From: UBA6120 sp035361955
GTDB taxonomy: Bacteria; Bacillota_I; Bacilli_A; RFN20; CAG-826
NCBI GenBank assembly: GCA_035361955.1
Contig: DAOSDC010000018.1
Location: 1 to 30,216, forward strand
DNA length: 30,216 nucleotides
Reading direction: 5' to 3'
How positions within the stretch are numbered: position 1 is the stretch's first letter; each line of letters opens with the position of its first letter. The notes beneath the pieces are model-generated. The model worked only from the letters and a program-made list of their open reading frames with translations. It was not told where the DNA came from and did no database searches. Both the position numbers and the translations under genes were made by a program. This document shows positions 1 through 7,961 of the stretch, one piece after another.

Positions 1-30
1 ATTTTTGGCATGTCTTGGCCAAGAAAGCGT

Positions 31-46
31 TTTATCATATGATAAA
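31..46. promoter_or_regulatory. 16-bp perfect palindrome upstream of the ArsB/NhaD-type gene
   Basis: TTTATCATATGATAAA reads the same on both strands. It is flanked by GCGT and ATACGC, which extend the dyad imperfectly. It ends about 17 bases before a possible -10 element (TAAAAT, 64-69), so its right half covers the expected -35 region. I infer an operator for the transporter gene. No regulator can be named from the sequence. Confidence 0.4.
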
Positions 47-95
47 ATACGCAGTTATTATGTTAAAATATGGACTTGTATAAAGAGAGAGTTTA

Positions 96-1367
96 ATGAA
101 AGAAATTGCACTGATACTATTCTTTATAACTTATGTCTCGCTGCTAGCACTACCGAAATGGCGCTCGTATATCGCTGGAGCGATGGCTATTGTCTTCGTG
201 ATTTTGGGCATCGTCGATTTTCTCGATGTGTGGGTGCTTGCCATCAATTGGAACGTCATCTTGATGATTGCCGGGACGATGATTGTCGTTGCCATGTTCA
301 TCGAATCGAAAATGCCAGCGCTTCTAGCCGATATCATTATTGAAAAAGCCCCCAACGTCAAATGGGCAATCGTATTCTTGGCTTTGTTCTCTGGCATTAT
401 TTCGGCATTCGTCGACAATGTGGCAACCGTGCTCATCGTCGCTCCGATAGCCTTGACGATTTCCAAGCGCATCAACATTTCACCGATTGCTCCGATTATT
501 GCTATTTCCGTCAGCTCCAACTTACAAGGATTTGCCACGCTGGTTGGTGATACGACTTCAATCATGTTGGGCGGCGAAGCTGGTATGAACTTCACCGACT
601 TTTTCTGGATTCAAGGGCGGCCTGGGCCGTTTTTCATTGTTCAAATCGGAGCGTTGATGTCCGTGGCCGTGATGCTGATCTTGTTTCGCAAGCGCAAAGA
701 AACGATAAGTGGACAAGAGCGCGCTACTGTCAACGATTATGTCCCAACATTCATGCTTCTAGGCATCATTGCCTTGCTCGTCGTTGCCTCATTTATTGAA
801 CCCAAACCCGATATTACCAACGGCCTTATCACCATAGGCATGGGTATCATTGCTCTAGTATATAAGGCGATTCGCACCAAATCGTGGTCTAAAACGCTGG
901 GCGTCATCAAAGAAATCGACTTCCATACACTTGGCTTGCTAGCTGGACTATTCGTGCTTATTTACGGAATCACTCAAGTCGGCATCATCGACGACATTGC
1001 CGCTTTTTTCCTCCAAGTCGGAGGCAGCAACAAATTCGTCATTTATACACTCGTCGTTTTCGTGTCCGTCGTCTTTTCAGCGTTTGTCGACAACATTCCA
1101 TACGTGGCCACGATGCTACCGGTCATGACCACGCTTTCAATTGGTATGGGCATCGATCCGTTATTGTTATACTTTGGTTTGCTTTGCGGGGCGACACTTG
1201 GTGGCAACTTGACCCCGATTGGAGCTTCGGCTAACATCGCCGGCATCGGCATTTTGAGAAAAGCCGGCCACGAAGTTAAAGTGACGGATTTCTTAAAAAT
1301 CGGCGCGCCGATGACTCTGGCCGCCGTTTTGACTGGTTATGGTTTGATTTGGTTGTTATTTTCTTAA
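96..1367 (+). CDS. ArsB/NhaD-type (SLC13-like) membrane ion transporter
   Basis: A 423-residue, very hydrophobic protein with about ten or eleven predicted membrane helices, the usual length for the ArsB/NhaD/SLC13 ion-transporter superfamily. The two halves carry matching signatures, FVDNVATVL near residue 105 and FVDNIPYVAT near residue 330, as expected for the inverted-repeat fold in which the two Asp-Asn hairpins line the ion site. GDTTSIMLGG near residue 152 and GGNLTPIGASAN in the second half are also typical. NhaD-type Na+/H+ exchange or anion export (arsenite-like) are both possible, and the sequence alone does not choose. The start at 96 follows a purine-rich AAAGAGAGAG. The gene stands alone and converges on the nicotinamidase gene across a shared terminator. 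Confidence 0.85.
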   Translation: MKEIALILFFITYVSLLALPKWRSYIAGAMAIVFVILGIVDFLDVWVLAINWNVILMIAGTMIVVAMFIESKMPALLADIIIEKAPNVKWAIVFLALFSGIISAFVDNVATVLIVAPIALTISKRINISPIAPIIAISVSSNLQGFATLVGDTTSIMLGGEAGMNFTDFFWIQGRPGPFFIVQIGALMSVAVMLILFRKRKETISGQERATVNDYVPTFMLLGIIALLVVASFIEPKPDITNGLITIGMGIIALVYKAIRTKSWSKTLGVIKEIDFHTLGLLAGLFVLIYGITQVGIIDDIAAFFLQVGGSNKFVIYTLVVFVSVVFSAFVDNIPYVATMLPVMTTLSIGMGIDPLLLYFGLLCGATLGGNLTPIGASANIAGIGILRKAGHEVKVTDFLKIGAPMTLAAVLTGYGLIWLLFS

Positions 1368-1391
1368 CGCCTAGATTAATTTCAAAAAAAG

Positions 1392-1419
1392 AAAAGAGCC
1401 TGTTTTTGCAGGCTCTTTT
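1392..1419. terminator. Bidirectional intrinsic terminator
   Basis: AAAAGAGCCTG and CAGGCTCTTTT form an 11-bp stem around a 6-base loop, with A-rich and T-rich flanks on the two sides. It can therefore end transcripts from both strands. It separates the plus-strand transporter gene from the minus-strand polyamine/nicotinamidase operon. Confidence 0.85.
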
Positions 1420-1422
1420 GCA

Positions 1423-1953
1423 TTATTGCTTGATGTTAATCTGACACATCTTCATCGCTTCAAGCGCATTATGATGACTTTCGGGTGTGACCCCAGCGCT
1501 TCCTTTGGCATCGACGATGAGTGGAACATTTGGAAAATAGGCTTTGATTAACAAGGCGTTTGATATGACACAAATGTCGGTACAAAGCCCTAATAACTCA
1601 ACTGATTCAATCTTGGATTGTTTATCTAATTTTTGCAAATGCTCGATTAGCGACTTGGAACCAAACGTGTCTTTTTGGATGACGACGGCTTGCTTGATGT
1701 CAACCAGTGGCTCCAAAGATTCATGAAGGCGATGACCCTCACTTCCTTTTTGGCAATGAACCACGGGCAAATGGTGGCCTTCCTCGGTTTCGAGATAGTG
1801 CTCATCATGAGTATCTTGCGTGAAATAGACGACACCATTAAAAGCAGCGATGCGCTGTTTGACATAGGGTACAATCGCCTTTGCTTCAGGCGTTCCTAGC
1901 GAACCGGATATAAAATCGTTTTGCATATCGACGACGATTAAGACATGAGCCAT
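1423..1953 (-). CDS. pncA: Nicotinamidase (isochorismatase-like cysteine hydrolase)
   Basis: A 176-residue cysteine hydrolase of the isochorismatase fold, close to the usual nicotinamidase length. The triad is visible: D9 in VVDMQNDF, K94 in VIQKDTFGS and C128 in CTDICV. Metal ligands typical of PncA are D47 and H49 (TQDTHDEH) and H66 (PVVHC). The family hydrolyses nicotinamide to nicotinate for NAD salvage in the cytoplasm. The start is supported by GCGAGG about seven bases upstream. It lies 39 bp after asd with no terminator between, so it is probably the last gene of the polyamine operon. A related amidohydrolase specificity cannot be excluded, but the metal-site residues favour nicotinamidase. 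Confidence 0.85.
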   Translation of the reverse strand: MAHVLIVVDMQNDFISGSLGTPEAKAIVPYVKQRIAAFNGVVYFTQDTHDEHYLETEEGHHLPVVHCQKGSEGHRLHESLEPLVDIKQAVVIQKDTFGSKSLIEHLQKLDKQSKIESVELLGLCTDICVISNALLIKAYFPNVPLIVDAKGSAGVTPESHHNALEAMKMCQINIKQ

Positions 1954-1992
1954 AAATTAACCTCGCTTATATCATAACTTCGTTACTGCACA

Positions 1993-2979
1993 CTAGCGTA
2001 TTTCTTGCACAAGCAATTCGAGAATCTGGACGGCGTTGGTGGCCGCACCTTTGCGAATATTGTCAGCGACCACGAACATGTTGATTCCATGTTCGAGCGA
2101 AGCGTCATTCCGGATCCGTCCCACGAAAACCTCATCATGTCCGGAAGCGAAAACCGGCATTGGGTAATCATTAGAAGTCGGATTATCTTTGACGATGATG
2201 CCGGGTGCTTGCGCTAAGGCCGCGCGGATTTGATCGAGTTGATAATCTTTTTCGAACTCGACGTTAATACTTTCGCTATGGCCGTTATACACAGGTACGC
2301 GCACGGCTGTCGCACTTACTTTTAAATGTGGAAGATGCATGATTTTGCGCATCTCGCGTATCATTTTGTCTTCCTCTTTGGTGTTGCCGTCTGCTAGAAA
2401 AATATCGATGTGGGGAATGACGTTACCATTGATGGGATAAGGAAATTTGTTGGTCGTCGCATTGACTAAATCAGCGATACCCGCTTGACCGGCGCCGCTG
2501 ACAGCTTGATAGGTCGAGATGACGACGCGTTTAATTGGAAAAATGTCGTGAATCGGCTTTAAGGCAACAACGGCTTGAATCGTCGAGCAATTCGGATTGG
2601 CGATGATGCCTTGATGTCCGTATGCATCACCTGGATTAACTTCAGGAACAACAAGTGGAACAGTTTCATCCATGCGCCAGGCACTGGAGTTATCGATGAC
2701 GATAGTGCCATTGGCGACAAACAGCGGCGCAAACGTTTTGGATACAATTGCCCCGGCGCTAAACAGTGCGTAAGAAACTTTATTATCGAGCAAATTCTCT
2801 TCATTTAATTCGAGGACCAGATACTCCAGTCCTTTGAACTTAATGACTTTTCCAGCACTATGGTTTGAAGCGAACAAAACCAACTTCGAAATTGGGAGGT
2901 TTCGTTCCTCGAGCACTTCCAAAAATTTACGACCAACCGCGCCAGTGGCGCCAACGATCGCCAAACTAATGCCGTTCAC
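1993..2979 (-). CDS. asd: Aspartate-semialdehyde dehydrogenase
   Basis: A 328-residue enzyme that reduces aspartyl phosphate to aspartate semialdehyde with NADPH. The N-terminal dinucleotide motif is GATGAVG (residues 10-16). The catalytic cysteine is C131 in NPNCSTIQ, followed by the substrate-binding YQAVSGAGQAG segment. Length and motifs fit the family. Its ATG overlaps the aspartokinase stop by four bases (ATGA), so the two are translationally coupled and work in sequence. In this operon the product most plausibly feeds carboxynorspermidine synthase upstream. No lysine, threonine or methionine biosynthesis gene is present in the window, although such genes could lie elsewhere. Confidence 0.95.
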   Translation of the reverse strand: MNGISLAIVGATGAVGRKFLEVLEERNLPISKLVLFASNHSAGKVIKFKGLEYLVLELNEENLLDNKVSYALFSAGAIVSKTFAPLFVANGTIVIDNSSAWRMDETVPLVVPEVNPGDAYGHQGIIANPNCSTIQAVVALKPIHDIFPIKRVVISTYQAVSGAGQAGIADLVNATTNKFPYPINGNVIPHIDIFLADGNTKEEDKMIREMRKIMHLPHLKVSATAVRVPVYNGHSESINVEFEKDYQLDQIRAALAQAPGIIVKDNPTSNDYPMPVFASGHDEVFVGRIRNDASLEHGINMFVVADNIRKGAATNAVQILELLVQEIR

Positions 2980-4310
2980 TGCTGTTCATCCTCGTCGTAG
3001 AGAAATTCGTTGTAAATAGCGTTAATCGCGTACGTGTAATCTTCATCGTCAACGCCGATGACAATGTATAAACCATTGCTCCCGTAATCAATCATTCGCA
3101 AGTTGATATTTGAATTTACTAGAGCGCTGAATAAGTTGAGCATGTTGTATTTATTCGCCATCAAGTTGCGTCCAACGATGGCAATCAGTGATATATTGTC
3201 AGATGTTTCCACCAGATCCGGCTTTAATGTTTTCTTAATGGTATTGATAAGAATATCTTTTTTGCCTTCTTGAAGATATTTTGATTCAATCATTAGCGAG
3301 AATGTATCGGTACCACTTGGAAAATGTTCAACATTGATATCCATTTTTTCGCAAATGGACAAAACTTTTCGGTCAAATCCGACGATTTCACTCATCGCGT
3401 CTTTTTCAATGACGATTTTCGTGAAGTTTTTAAGGCCGGCGATACCGGTAATCGGAGGTCGGGGGCGGTCTGAAGGCAGCGTATGGTAAATAAATGTGCC
3501 ATCACAAGATTCATTAAACGTATTGCGAACGTTGATTGGAATTTCTTCCTTGGTCAGTTGTAGCACCGTGTTGCTATGAAGTACGCTGGCCCCCATGAAT
3601 GAAAGCACGCGCAATTCCTTGTAAGTTAGCACTTCCATTAATTTTGGATGGGGGACAATGCGCGGATCGCATGTATAAAAGCCATCGACGTCAGTCCAGT
3701 TTTCGTACAGTTTGGCTTTGACGGCTTGGGCGACCATCGCTCCTGTGACATCGGAACCGCCTCTTGTCAATAGTTTGACCTCGCCAAGCGATGTAGCGCC
3801 ATAAAATCCTGGAATAACGACATATTCGCGATTTTTAAGCGTTTTTCGCGCGAGTTTACGTGTGTTATTGCTATCGATGACACGACCTCGGAAACGAATG
3901 ACTTCGGTTGCGTCGACAAACTCATAACCCAAATAATTCGCTAAAAACAACGCGCTCAAAAATTCTCCTCGCGACACGATGTATTCGATCGTGCGAACAC
4001 GCAACATTTGCCTAAGCGTCTCTTGCAGCGTTTTTTCATAATCAAACGTCAAATTTAGATATATCGCGATATCGCGAAACCTTTGCGCAATCGCTTCAAA
4101 CTTGGCCGTGTCGTTTCGGTGAATCAAATCATCGGCCAATTCATAAAGCGCATCGGTCATCTTTACCGAAATAACATCTGTTTTTCCCGGTGCTGATACA
4201 ATGATAAATTTCCGCTCGGGATCTTTTTTGATAATCGTGGCGACGCGAGCGATTGTTTGGCCGCTGGCCATCGAGGCTCCGCCAAACTTGGCGACTTTAA
4301 TCGGTTTCAT
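2976..4310 (-). CDS. lysC: Aspartokinase
   Basis: A 444-residue monofunctional aspartokinase that phosphorylates aspartate in the first step toward aspartate semialdehyde. The N-terminal KFGGAS (residues 8-13) and internal TRGGSD are the kinase ATP/substrate motifs. The last roughly 150 residues form the paired ACT region, which normally binds an amino-acid inhibitor such as lysine or threonine. I chose the ATG at 4310, not the upstream in-frame ATG at 4508, because the protein then begins MKPIKVAKFGG as in the family. It also has GGAGG a short distance upstream, inside the end of the decarboxylase gene. It starts one base after the decarboxylase stop and overlaps asd by 4 bp. Which end product inhibits it is not visible. 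Confidence 0.93.
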   Translation of the reverse strand: MKPIKVAKFGGASMASGQTIARVATIIKKDPERKFIIVSAPGKTDVISVKMTDALYELADDLIHRNDTAKFEAIAQRFRDIAIYLNLTFDYEKTLQETLRQMLRVRTIEYIVSRGEFLSALFLANYLGYEFVDATEVIRFRGRVIDSNNTRKLARKTLKNREYVVIPGFYGATSLGEVKLLTRGGSDVTGAMVAQAVKAKLYENWTDVDGFYTCDPRIVPHPKLMEVLTYKELRVLSFMGASVLHSNTVLQLTKEEIPINVRNTFNESCDGTFIYHTLPSDRPRPPITGIAGLKNFTKIVIEKDAMSEIVGFDRKVLSICEKMDINVEHFPSGTDTFSLMIESKYLQEGKKDILINTIKKTLKPDLVETSDNISLIAIVGRNLMANKYNMLNLFSALVNSNINLRMIDYGSNGLYIVIGVDDEDYTYAINAIYNEFLYDEDEQQ

Positions 4311-4311
4311 C

Positions 4312-5451
4312 TTAAGAGAGCCTCCGTTTGAAATCTTCATAATCAAATGATGTAACCAACACATCGCTTCCATCGAGTTTTCGGGCATAAATCGCTGGTA
4401 GCTGCATCCCGTTGAATGTATTGTTTTTGACGATGGTGTATAACGCCATATCTTCGAATATGATTTTATCGTTGACACTTGGAATCGTCTGGAAGCGATA
4501 GATTCCAAAATTGTCTCCGGTCAGACATGTGTGACTTGCCAAGCGCACGAGGTGACCGCCTTCTACCGATGTGCCAATTACTTTCGGGGTATAAGGCATT
4601 TCAATCACGTCCGGCATATGACAAGTCGCCGAAGCATCAAGAATTAAAACGGGTAAGTCGGCATTGACGACATCGAGCACCGTGGCCACGACAAAACCGG
4701 CATTAAGAACGACGGCTTCACCTGGTTCCAAATAAACGGTCAAATCATATTTTGCCTTAAATTCATTAATCGTTTTGACCAACAGCTCGATATCATAATC
4801 GGCTCGTGTCAAATGATGCCCACCACCAAAGTTAATCCATTTTAAATGATGCAAATATTTCCCAAACTTCATTTCGACTTCTTGTAGAGTCAGGGCGAGG
4901 GCATCGGCATTTTGTTGACACAACGTATGAAAATGAATCCCTGTTATGTGTTTGATGATATCGGTATCCAAATCAGCCAGTTTAATGCCAAAACGAGAGG
5001 AAGGGGAACATGGATCATACATCGCATGAGCGGCGTCTTGAGTTGAAATTTCTGGATTGATGCGCACACCAATCGTTTTTCCATGTGCCAAAGCCATATC
5101 TTTATATCGCATCAGTTGCGCTTTCGAGTTAAAGACGAAATGATCGGCGTATTGAAGCAATTCACTAAAATCCTCGTCTTTGTATGCGGGTGCGAATACA
5201 TGAACCTCTTTACCAAAATGCTCATGCGCCAGACGAGCTTCATATAAGCCACTTGATGCGGTTCCATCGAGTACGGCCGCAAGTTGTGGATAAAAATAGA
5301 AACTAGAAAAAGCTTTTTGAGCCAGTAAAATTTTGACTCCAGTACGCTCTTTTATTTTTGCCAAAATTCCAAGATTGGCGGCCAATCGGCTTTCGTCGAT
5401 TAAGTAGTATGGCGTTTTCAAAGCCTCGTTAATTTTCATCGTCAATGCCAT
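4312..5451 (-). CDS. nspC: Carboxynorspermidine/carboxyspermidine decarboxylase
   Basis: A PLP-dependent alanine-racemase-fold (fold III) decarboxylase of about 379 residues. It removes the carboxyl group from carboxynorspermidine or carboxyspermidine. Visible features are the N-terminal KTPYYLIDE, the PLP lysine in LLAQKAF, the phosphate-binding region NFGGGHH, EPGEAV, and DASATCHMPD near the C-terminus. The start is uncertain. ATG at 5451 has GAGGA 11 bases upstream. ATG at 5439 gives the N-terminus usual for the family. An earlier ATG at 5550 lies deep in the previous gene and is unlikely. The gene overlaps the synthase gene and ends one base before aspartokinase. Specificity for norspermidine or spermidine cannot be read from the sequence. 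Confidence 0.9.
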   Translation of the reverse strand: MALTMKINEALKTPYYLIDESRLAANLGILAKIKERTGVKILLAQKAFSSFYFYPQLAAVLDGTASSGLYEARLAHEHFGKEVHVFAPAYKDEDFSELLQYADHFVFNSKAQLMRYKDMALAHGKTIGVRINPEISTQDAAHAMYDPCSPSSRFGIKLADLDTDIIKHITGIHFHTLCQQNADALALTLQEVEMKFGKYLHHLKWINFGGGHHLTRADYDIELLVKTINEFKAKYDLTVYLEPGEAVVLNAGFVVATVLDVVNADLPVLILDASATCHMPDVIEMPYTPKVIGTSVEGGHLVRLASHTCLTGDNFGIYRFQTIPSVNDKIIFEDMALYTIVKNNTFNGMQLPAIYARKLDGSDVLVTSFDYEDFKRRLS

Positions 5452-6637
5452 GGGGATTGAATTCCTCAATCCATGGGAGTCCCCATTCGTTAAGGGCATC
5501 CATAAACGGATCGGGATCGAATTGTTCAACGTTAAAAACGCCCTGACCACGCCATATTCCTGTTACGATCATCTTCGCTCCAATCATCGCCGGGACGCCA
5601 GTGGTATAGGCAACTGCTTGAGAACCCGTCTCTTTATAGGCACTTTCATGGTCGCAAACGTTGTAAACGCGGTAGGAGACTGGTTTTCCATCTTTGGTTC
5701 CCCGAATGATACACCCGATATTTGTTTTGCCCTTCGTGCGTGGTCCAAGCGAGGCTGGATCGGGAAGCATCGCGCGCAAGAATTGTAACGGAACGATGTA
5801 GGTTCCTTGAAATTTGATGGGAGTGACCGAAGTCATACCGACGTTTTCTAAAGCGCGAAGGTGCGTGAGATAACTTTCGCCAAAACTCATGAAAAAGCGA
5901 ATGCGTTTTACCTCGGGAATGAATTTTGCTAACGATTCGATTTCCTCGTGATACATCAAGTACATATTGCGAGTGCCGATTTCTTTAAACGGGTATGCGT
6001 ATTTTTCGCTTAAGGCCGGAATTTGTTTATAAGCGCCTGCTTCATAGTAGCGACCTGGAAGCGTGATTTCTCGGATGTTGATCTCGGGATTGAAATTCGT
6101 CGCAAATGGATAACCATGGTCACCGCCATTGGCATCAAGGATATCAATGGTGTCAATCGCATCGAAATAATGTTTTTTGGCATACATGCAAAACACGCTG
6201 GTGACCCCAGGATCGAAACCACAACCTAATAGGGCGATGACACCAGCTTCGCGAAACTTGTCGTGATAAACCCATTGTGTACCGTATTCGAATCCGGCTT
6301 TCTCTGGCACTTCGGCACAAGCGGTATCCATGTAGTGCGTTTTCGTGGCGATGCAAGCTTCCATAATCGGAATATTTTGATACGGCAGCGCGACATTCAT
6401 CACTAAATCGGGTCGATGTTTATTTATAAGGGCAACGACATTGTCTTTATCGGAAGCATCAACCGCGTCCACGCTAATCTTCGTTTCTGCGTTAGCGAGT
6501 ATATTTGCAAGTTTCTCGCATTTAGAAATAGTGCGACTGGCAATGACGATTTCATGGAAAACCGTTGGGTTTTGAGCGAGCTTATGAATGGCAACGGTGG
6601 CGACGGCGCCACAACCGATGACTAATATTTTTGACAT
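5429..6637 (-). CDS. Carboxynorspermidine/carboxyspermidine synthase (saccharopine dehydrogenase-like)
   Basis: A 402-residue member of the saccharopine-dehydrogenase-like family, beginning with the Rossmann motif GCGAVA (residues 8-13). Enzymes of this type reductively condense aspartate semialdehyde with 1,3-diaminopropane or putrescine, using NADPH. The product is carboxynorspermidine or carboxyspermidine. DPGVTSVF, GGDHGYPFATNFNPEINIRE and the C-terminal VPAMIGAKM region are characteristic. The assignment as polyamine synthase, not saccharopine dehydrogenase, rests strongly on the overlapping decarboxylase gene. The start has GGGAGG well placed upstream. This is the first gene of the operon, behind the promoter at 6703-6731. 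Confidence 0.9.
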   Translation of the reverse strand: MSKILVIGCGAVATVAIHKLAQNPTVFHEIVIASRTISKCEKLANILANAETKISVDAVDASDKDNVVALINKHRPDLVMNVALPYQNIPIMEACIATKTHYMDTACAEVPEKAGFEYGTQWVYHDKFREAGVIALLGCGFDPGVTSVFCMYAKKHYFDAIDTIDILDANGGDHGYPFATNFNPEINIREITLPGRYYEAGAYKQIPALSEKYAYPFKEIGTRNMYLMYHEEIESLAKFIPEVKRIRFFMSFGESYLTHLRALENVGMTSVTPIKFQGTYIVPLQFLRAMLPDPASLGPRTKGKTNIGCIIRGTKDGKPVSYRVYNVCDHESAYKETGSQAVAYTTGVPAMIGAKMIVTGIWRGQGVFNVEQFDPDPFMDALNEWGLPWIEEFNPHGIDDEN

Positions 6638-6702
6638 GGTGTATTCCTCCCGGTCTTTCTAATGTTTTTTAAGATAATAATTCGATGATTTAGACCGAGA
6701 AA

Positions 6703-6731
6703 ATAGTAGCCAAAAAATCGTGTATTTGCAA
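6703..6731 (-). promoter_or_regulatory. Promoter of the polyamine operon with a palindrome on the -35 element
   Basis: On the minus strand TTGCAA (6731-6726) and TACTAT (6708-6703) are separated by 17 bases, a good vegetative-type promoter. The -35 lies inside the perfect 12-bp palindrome TATTTGCAAATA (6723-6734), a possible operator. The roughly 60-base leader begins and ends with matching arms CGGTCT (6651-6656) and AGACCG (6692-6697), which could close a stem-loop before the ribosome binding site. Confidence 0.5.
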
Positions 6732-6774
6732 ATAAATTATCAGTTAATTGAAAAATATGAAAAAAATGATTTTA

Positions 6775-6837
6775 TTTGTTTCTAAAGAAACAAAAATTCG
6801 TAAAAATATAATAATTTTTAATGCGACATATTAAAAA
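6775..6837. repeat. Two inverted repeats in an AT-rich divergent intergenic region
   Basis: TTTGTTTC-TAAA-GAAACAAA (6775-6794) and TTTTTAAT-7 bases-ATTAAAAA (6815-6837) are perfect 8-bp-arm inverted repeats. They lie in the 384-base, strongly AT-rich stretch (6638-7021) between the polyamine operon and the YwaF-like gene. No open reading frame of interest was seen there. Neither repeat has the T-run of a good terminator, so operator sites or AT-rich spacer DNA are both possible. Confidence 0.4.
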
Positions 6838-6928
6838 TATTTTCCATTTGATTATTTATCGCATTTTTTATTCCCTTAATAATGATTTTCAAAACCGAGC
6901 GATATTAAATTGGCCACTTAAAAAAATG

Positions 6929-6958
6929 TTGACTAGATGCTGTTTAGTATTCTAATAA
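6929..6958 (+). promoter_or_regulatory. Probable promoter of the YwaF-like gene
   Basis: TTGACT (6929-6934) and TAATAA (6953-6958) are spaced by 18 bases. Transcription would start near 6965, leaving a leader of about 55 bases that contains the palindrome at 6987-7014. Confidence 0.45.
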
Positions 6959-6986
6959 TTTTTAGTTTGTGGTTTAATATTTTTCA

Positions 6987-7014
6987 TGACGCTTTCACAA
7001 TTGTGAAATGGTCA
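6987..7014. promoter_or_regulatory. 28-bp dyad directly before the YwaF-like start codon
   Basis: A perfect 16-bp palindrome TTTCACAATTGTGAAA (6993-7008) is enclosed by TGAC and GTCA arms with two unpaired bases on each side. It ends seven bases before the ATG, and no Shine-Dalgarno sequence is visible. It could be a repressor operator or an RNA hairpin that controls translation. The half-sites resemble Rex-type TTGTGAAA but are in the opposite order, so I do not assign Rex. Confidence 0.45.
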
Positions 7015-7021
7015 AATCATC

Positions 7022-7858
7022 ATGAACATCAATTTGCAATCTAATATTCTCGACTGGTTGTCTGGCGATATGCCAACACCGGTGCCGTATCAATCATTCG
7101 ATAAAAGCTGGTTTCATTACCTGGCGCTTTTCATCGTAGCCATGGCATCGATTATTGCCTTCAGGTATTTGAAGCGAGGCAATCCGCACCGGACGCAGAT
7201 GTTCGTGCTCGGAGCTGGTTTATTACTACTAGGTTTTGAGATTTACAAGCAAATAATCATGAATTATGCCGCGGGTTGGGACTATCAATGGTATATCTTT
7301 CCATTTCAATTTTGTTCAACCCCGATTTATATCGCCACGTTAGCAGGACTTGTAAAGCCCGGCAAGTTTCAAACCGCTCTTTATGAGTTTTTGGCAAGCT
7401 TTGGACTTTTCGCCGGCTTAGCGGTCATGCTCTATCCCAACGACGTCTTCGTGGGCACGATTGGCATTAACATCCAAACGATGGTTCATCACGGCACGAT
7501 GATGGTCATGGGCATCTCCCTCCTTTTGACGACCGTTAAATTTGAATTAAAAACAATCATTCGCTCAGTCAGCGTGTTCTTGACACTGATGCTAATGGCG
7601 ATGGTCATGAACTTGTCTTATAACGAGTGGATTCATGATGGAACATTCAACATGTTTTTTATTAACGATGTTTATGGCAACCATATCCCGCTACTTTCGA
7701 TTGTTTATGACAAAGCGCCGTATCTGGTGTTTTTGCTAACTTATGCGATCGGTTTCTCGCTTGTAGCCGTCTTGATGCTTGAAATCGGATATTTGATTAC
7801 TAAAAAGAAAACGAGCGCCGATAGCAAACGCAAATCGATTTTTAGCAAAGCGACTTGA
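7022..7858 (+). CDS. YwaF-like (TIGR02206-type) integral membrane protein
   Basis: A 278-residue protein with roughly seven hydrophobic segments. Conserved-looking motifs are WYIFPFQFCS near residue 91 and QTMVHHGTMMVMG in the middle, which resemble the uncharacterised YwaF/TIGR02206 membrane family. It ends in a basic, Lys/Ser-rich cytoplasmic tail. There is no recognisable ribosome binding site. The start codon immediately follows a strong 28-bp dyad, which suggests unusual translational or operator control. It is divergent from the polyamine operon and separated by about 100 bases from the next gene. The function is unknown and I propose none. Confidence 0.7.
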   Translation: MNINLQSNILDWLSGDMPTPVPYQSFDKSWFHYLALFIVAMASIIAFRYLKRGNPHRTQMFVLGAGLLLLGFEIYKQIIMNYAAGWDYQWYIFPFQFCSTPIYIATLAGLVKPGKFQTALYEFLASFGLFAGLAVMLYPNDVFVGTIGINIQTMVHHGTMMVMGISLLLTTVKFELKTIIRSVSVFLTLMLMAMVMNLSYNEWIHDGTFNMFFINDVYGNHIPLLSIVYDKAPYLVFLLTYAIGFSLVAVLMLEIGYLITKKKTSADSKRKSIFSKAT

Positions 7859-7961
7859 TGCGCGTATGATCAAAACATCACCCGCTTTATTTATATAAGC
7901 AAGTGTGCTTAAATAACCTTAGCGACGATATTAATTAATAACGCACAAAGGAGATAATTTT

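Noticed and set aside
5428..5550. ATG at 5550 as the start of the decarboxylase gene
   Set aside because: It would add residues that overlap the synthase gene by more than 100 bases and do not resemble the family N-terminus.
6775..6794. TTTGTTTC/GAAACAAA hairpin as a terminator
   Set aside because: No T-run follows on either strand at the right position, and both flanking genes point away from it.
6993..7008. Rex-binding site
   Set aside because: The half-sites TTTCACAA and TTGTGAAA are in the reverse order to the Rex consensus as I know it, so the match is not a true site.
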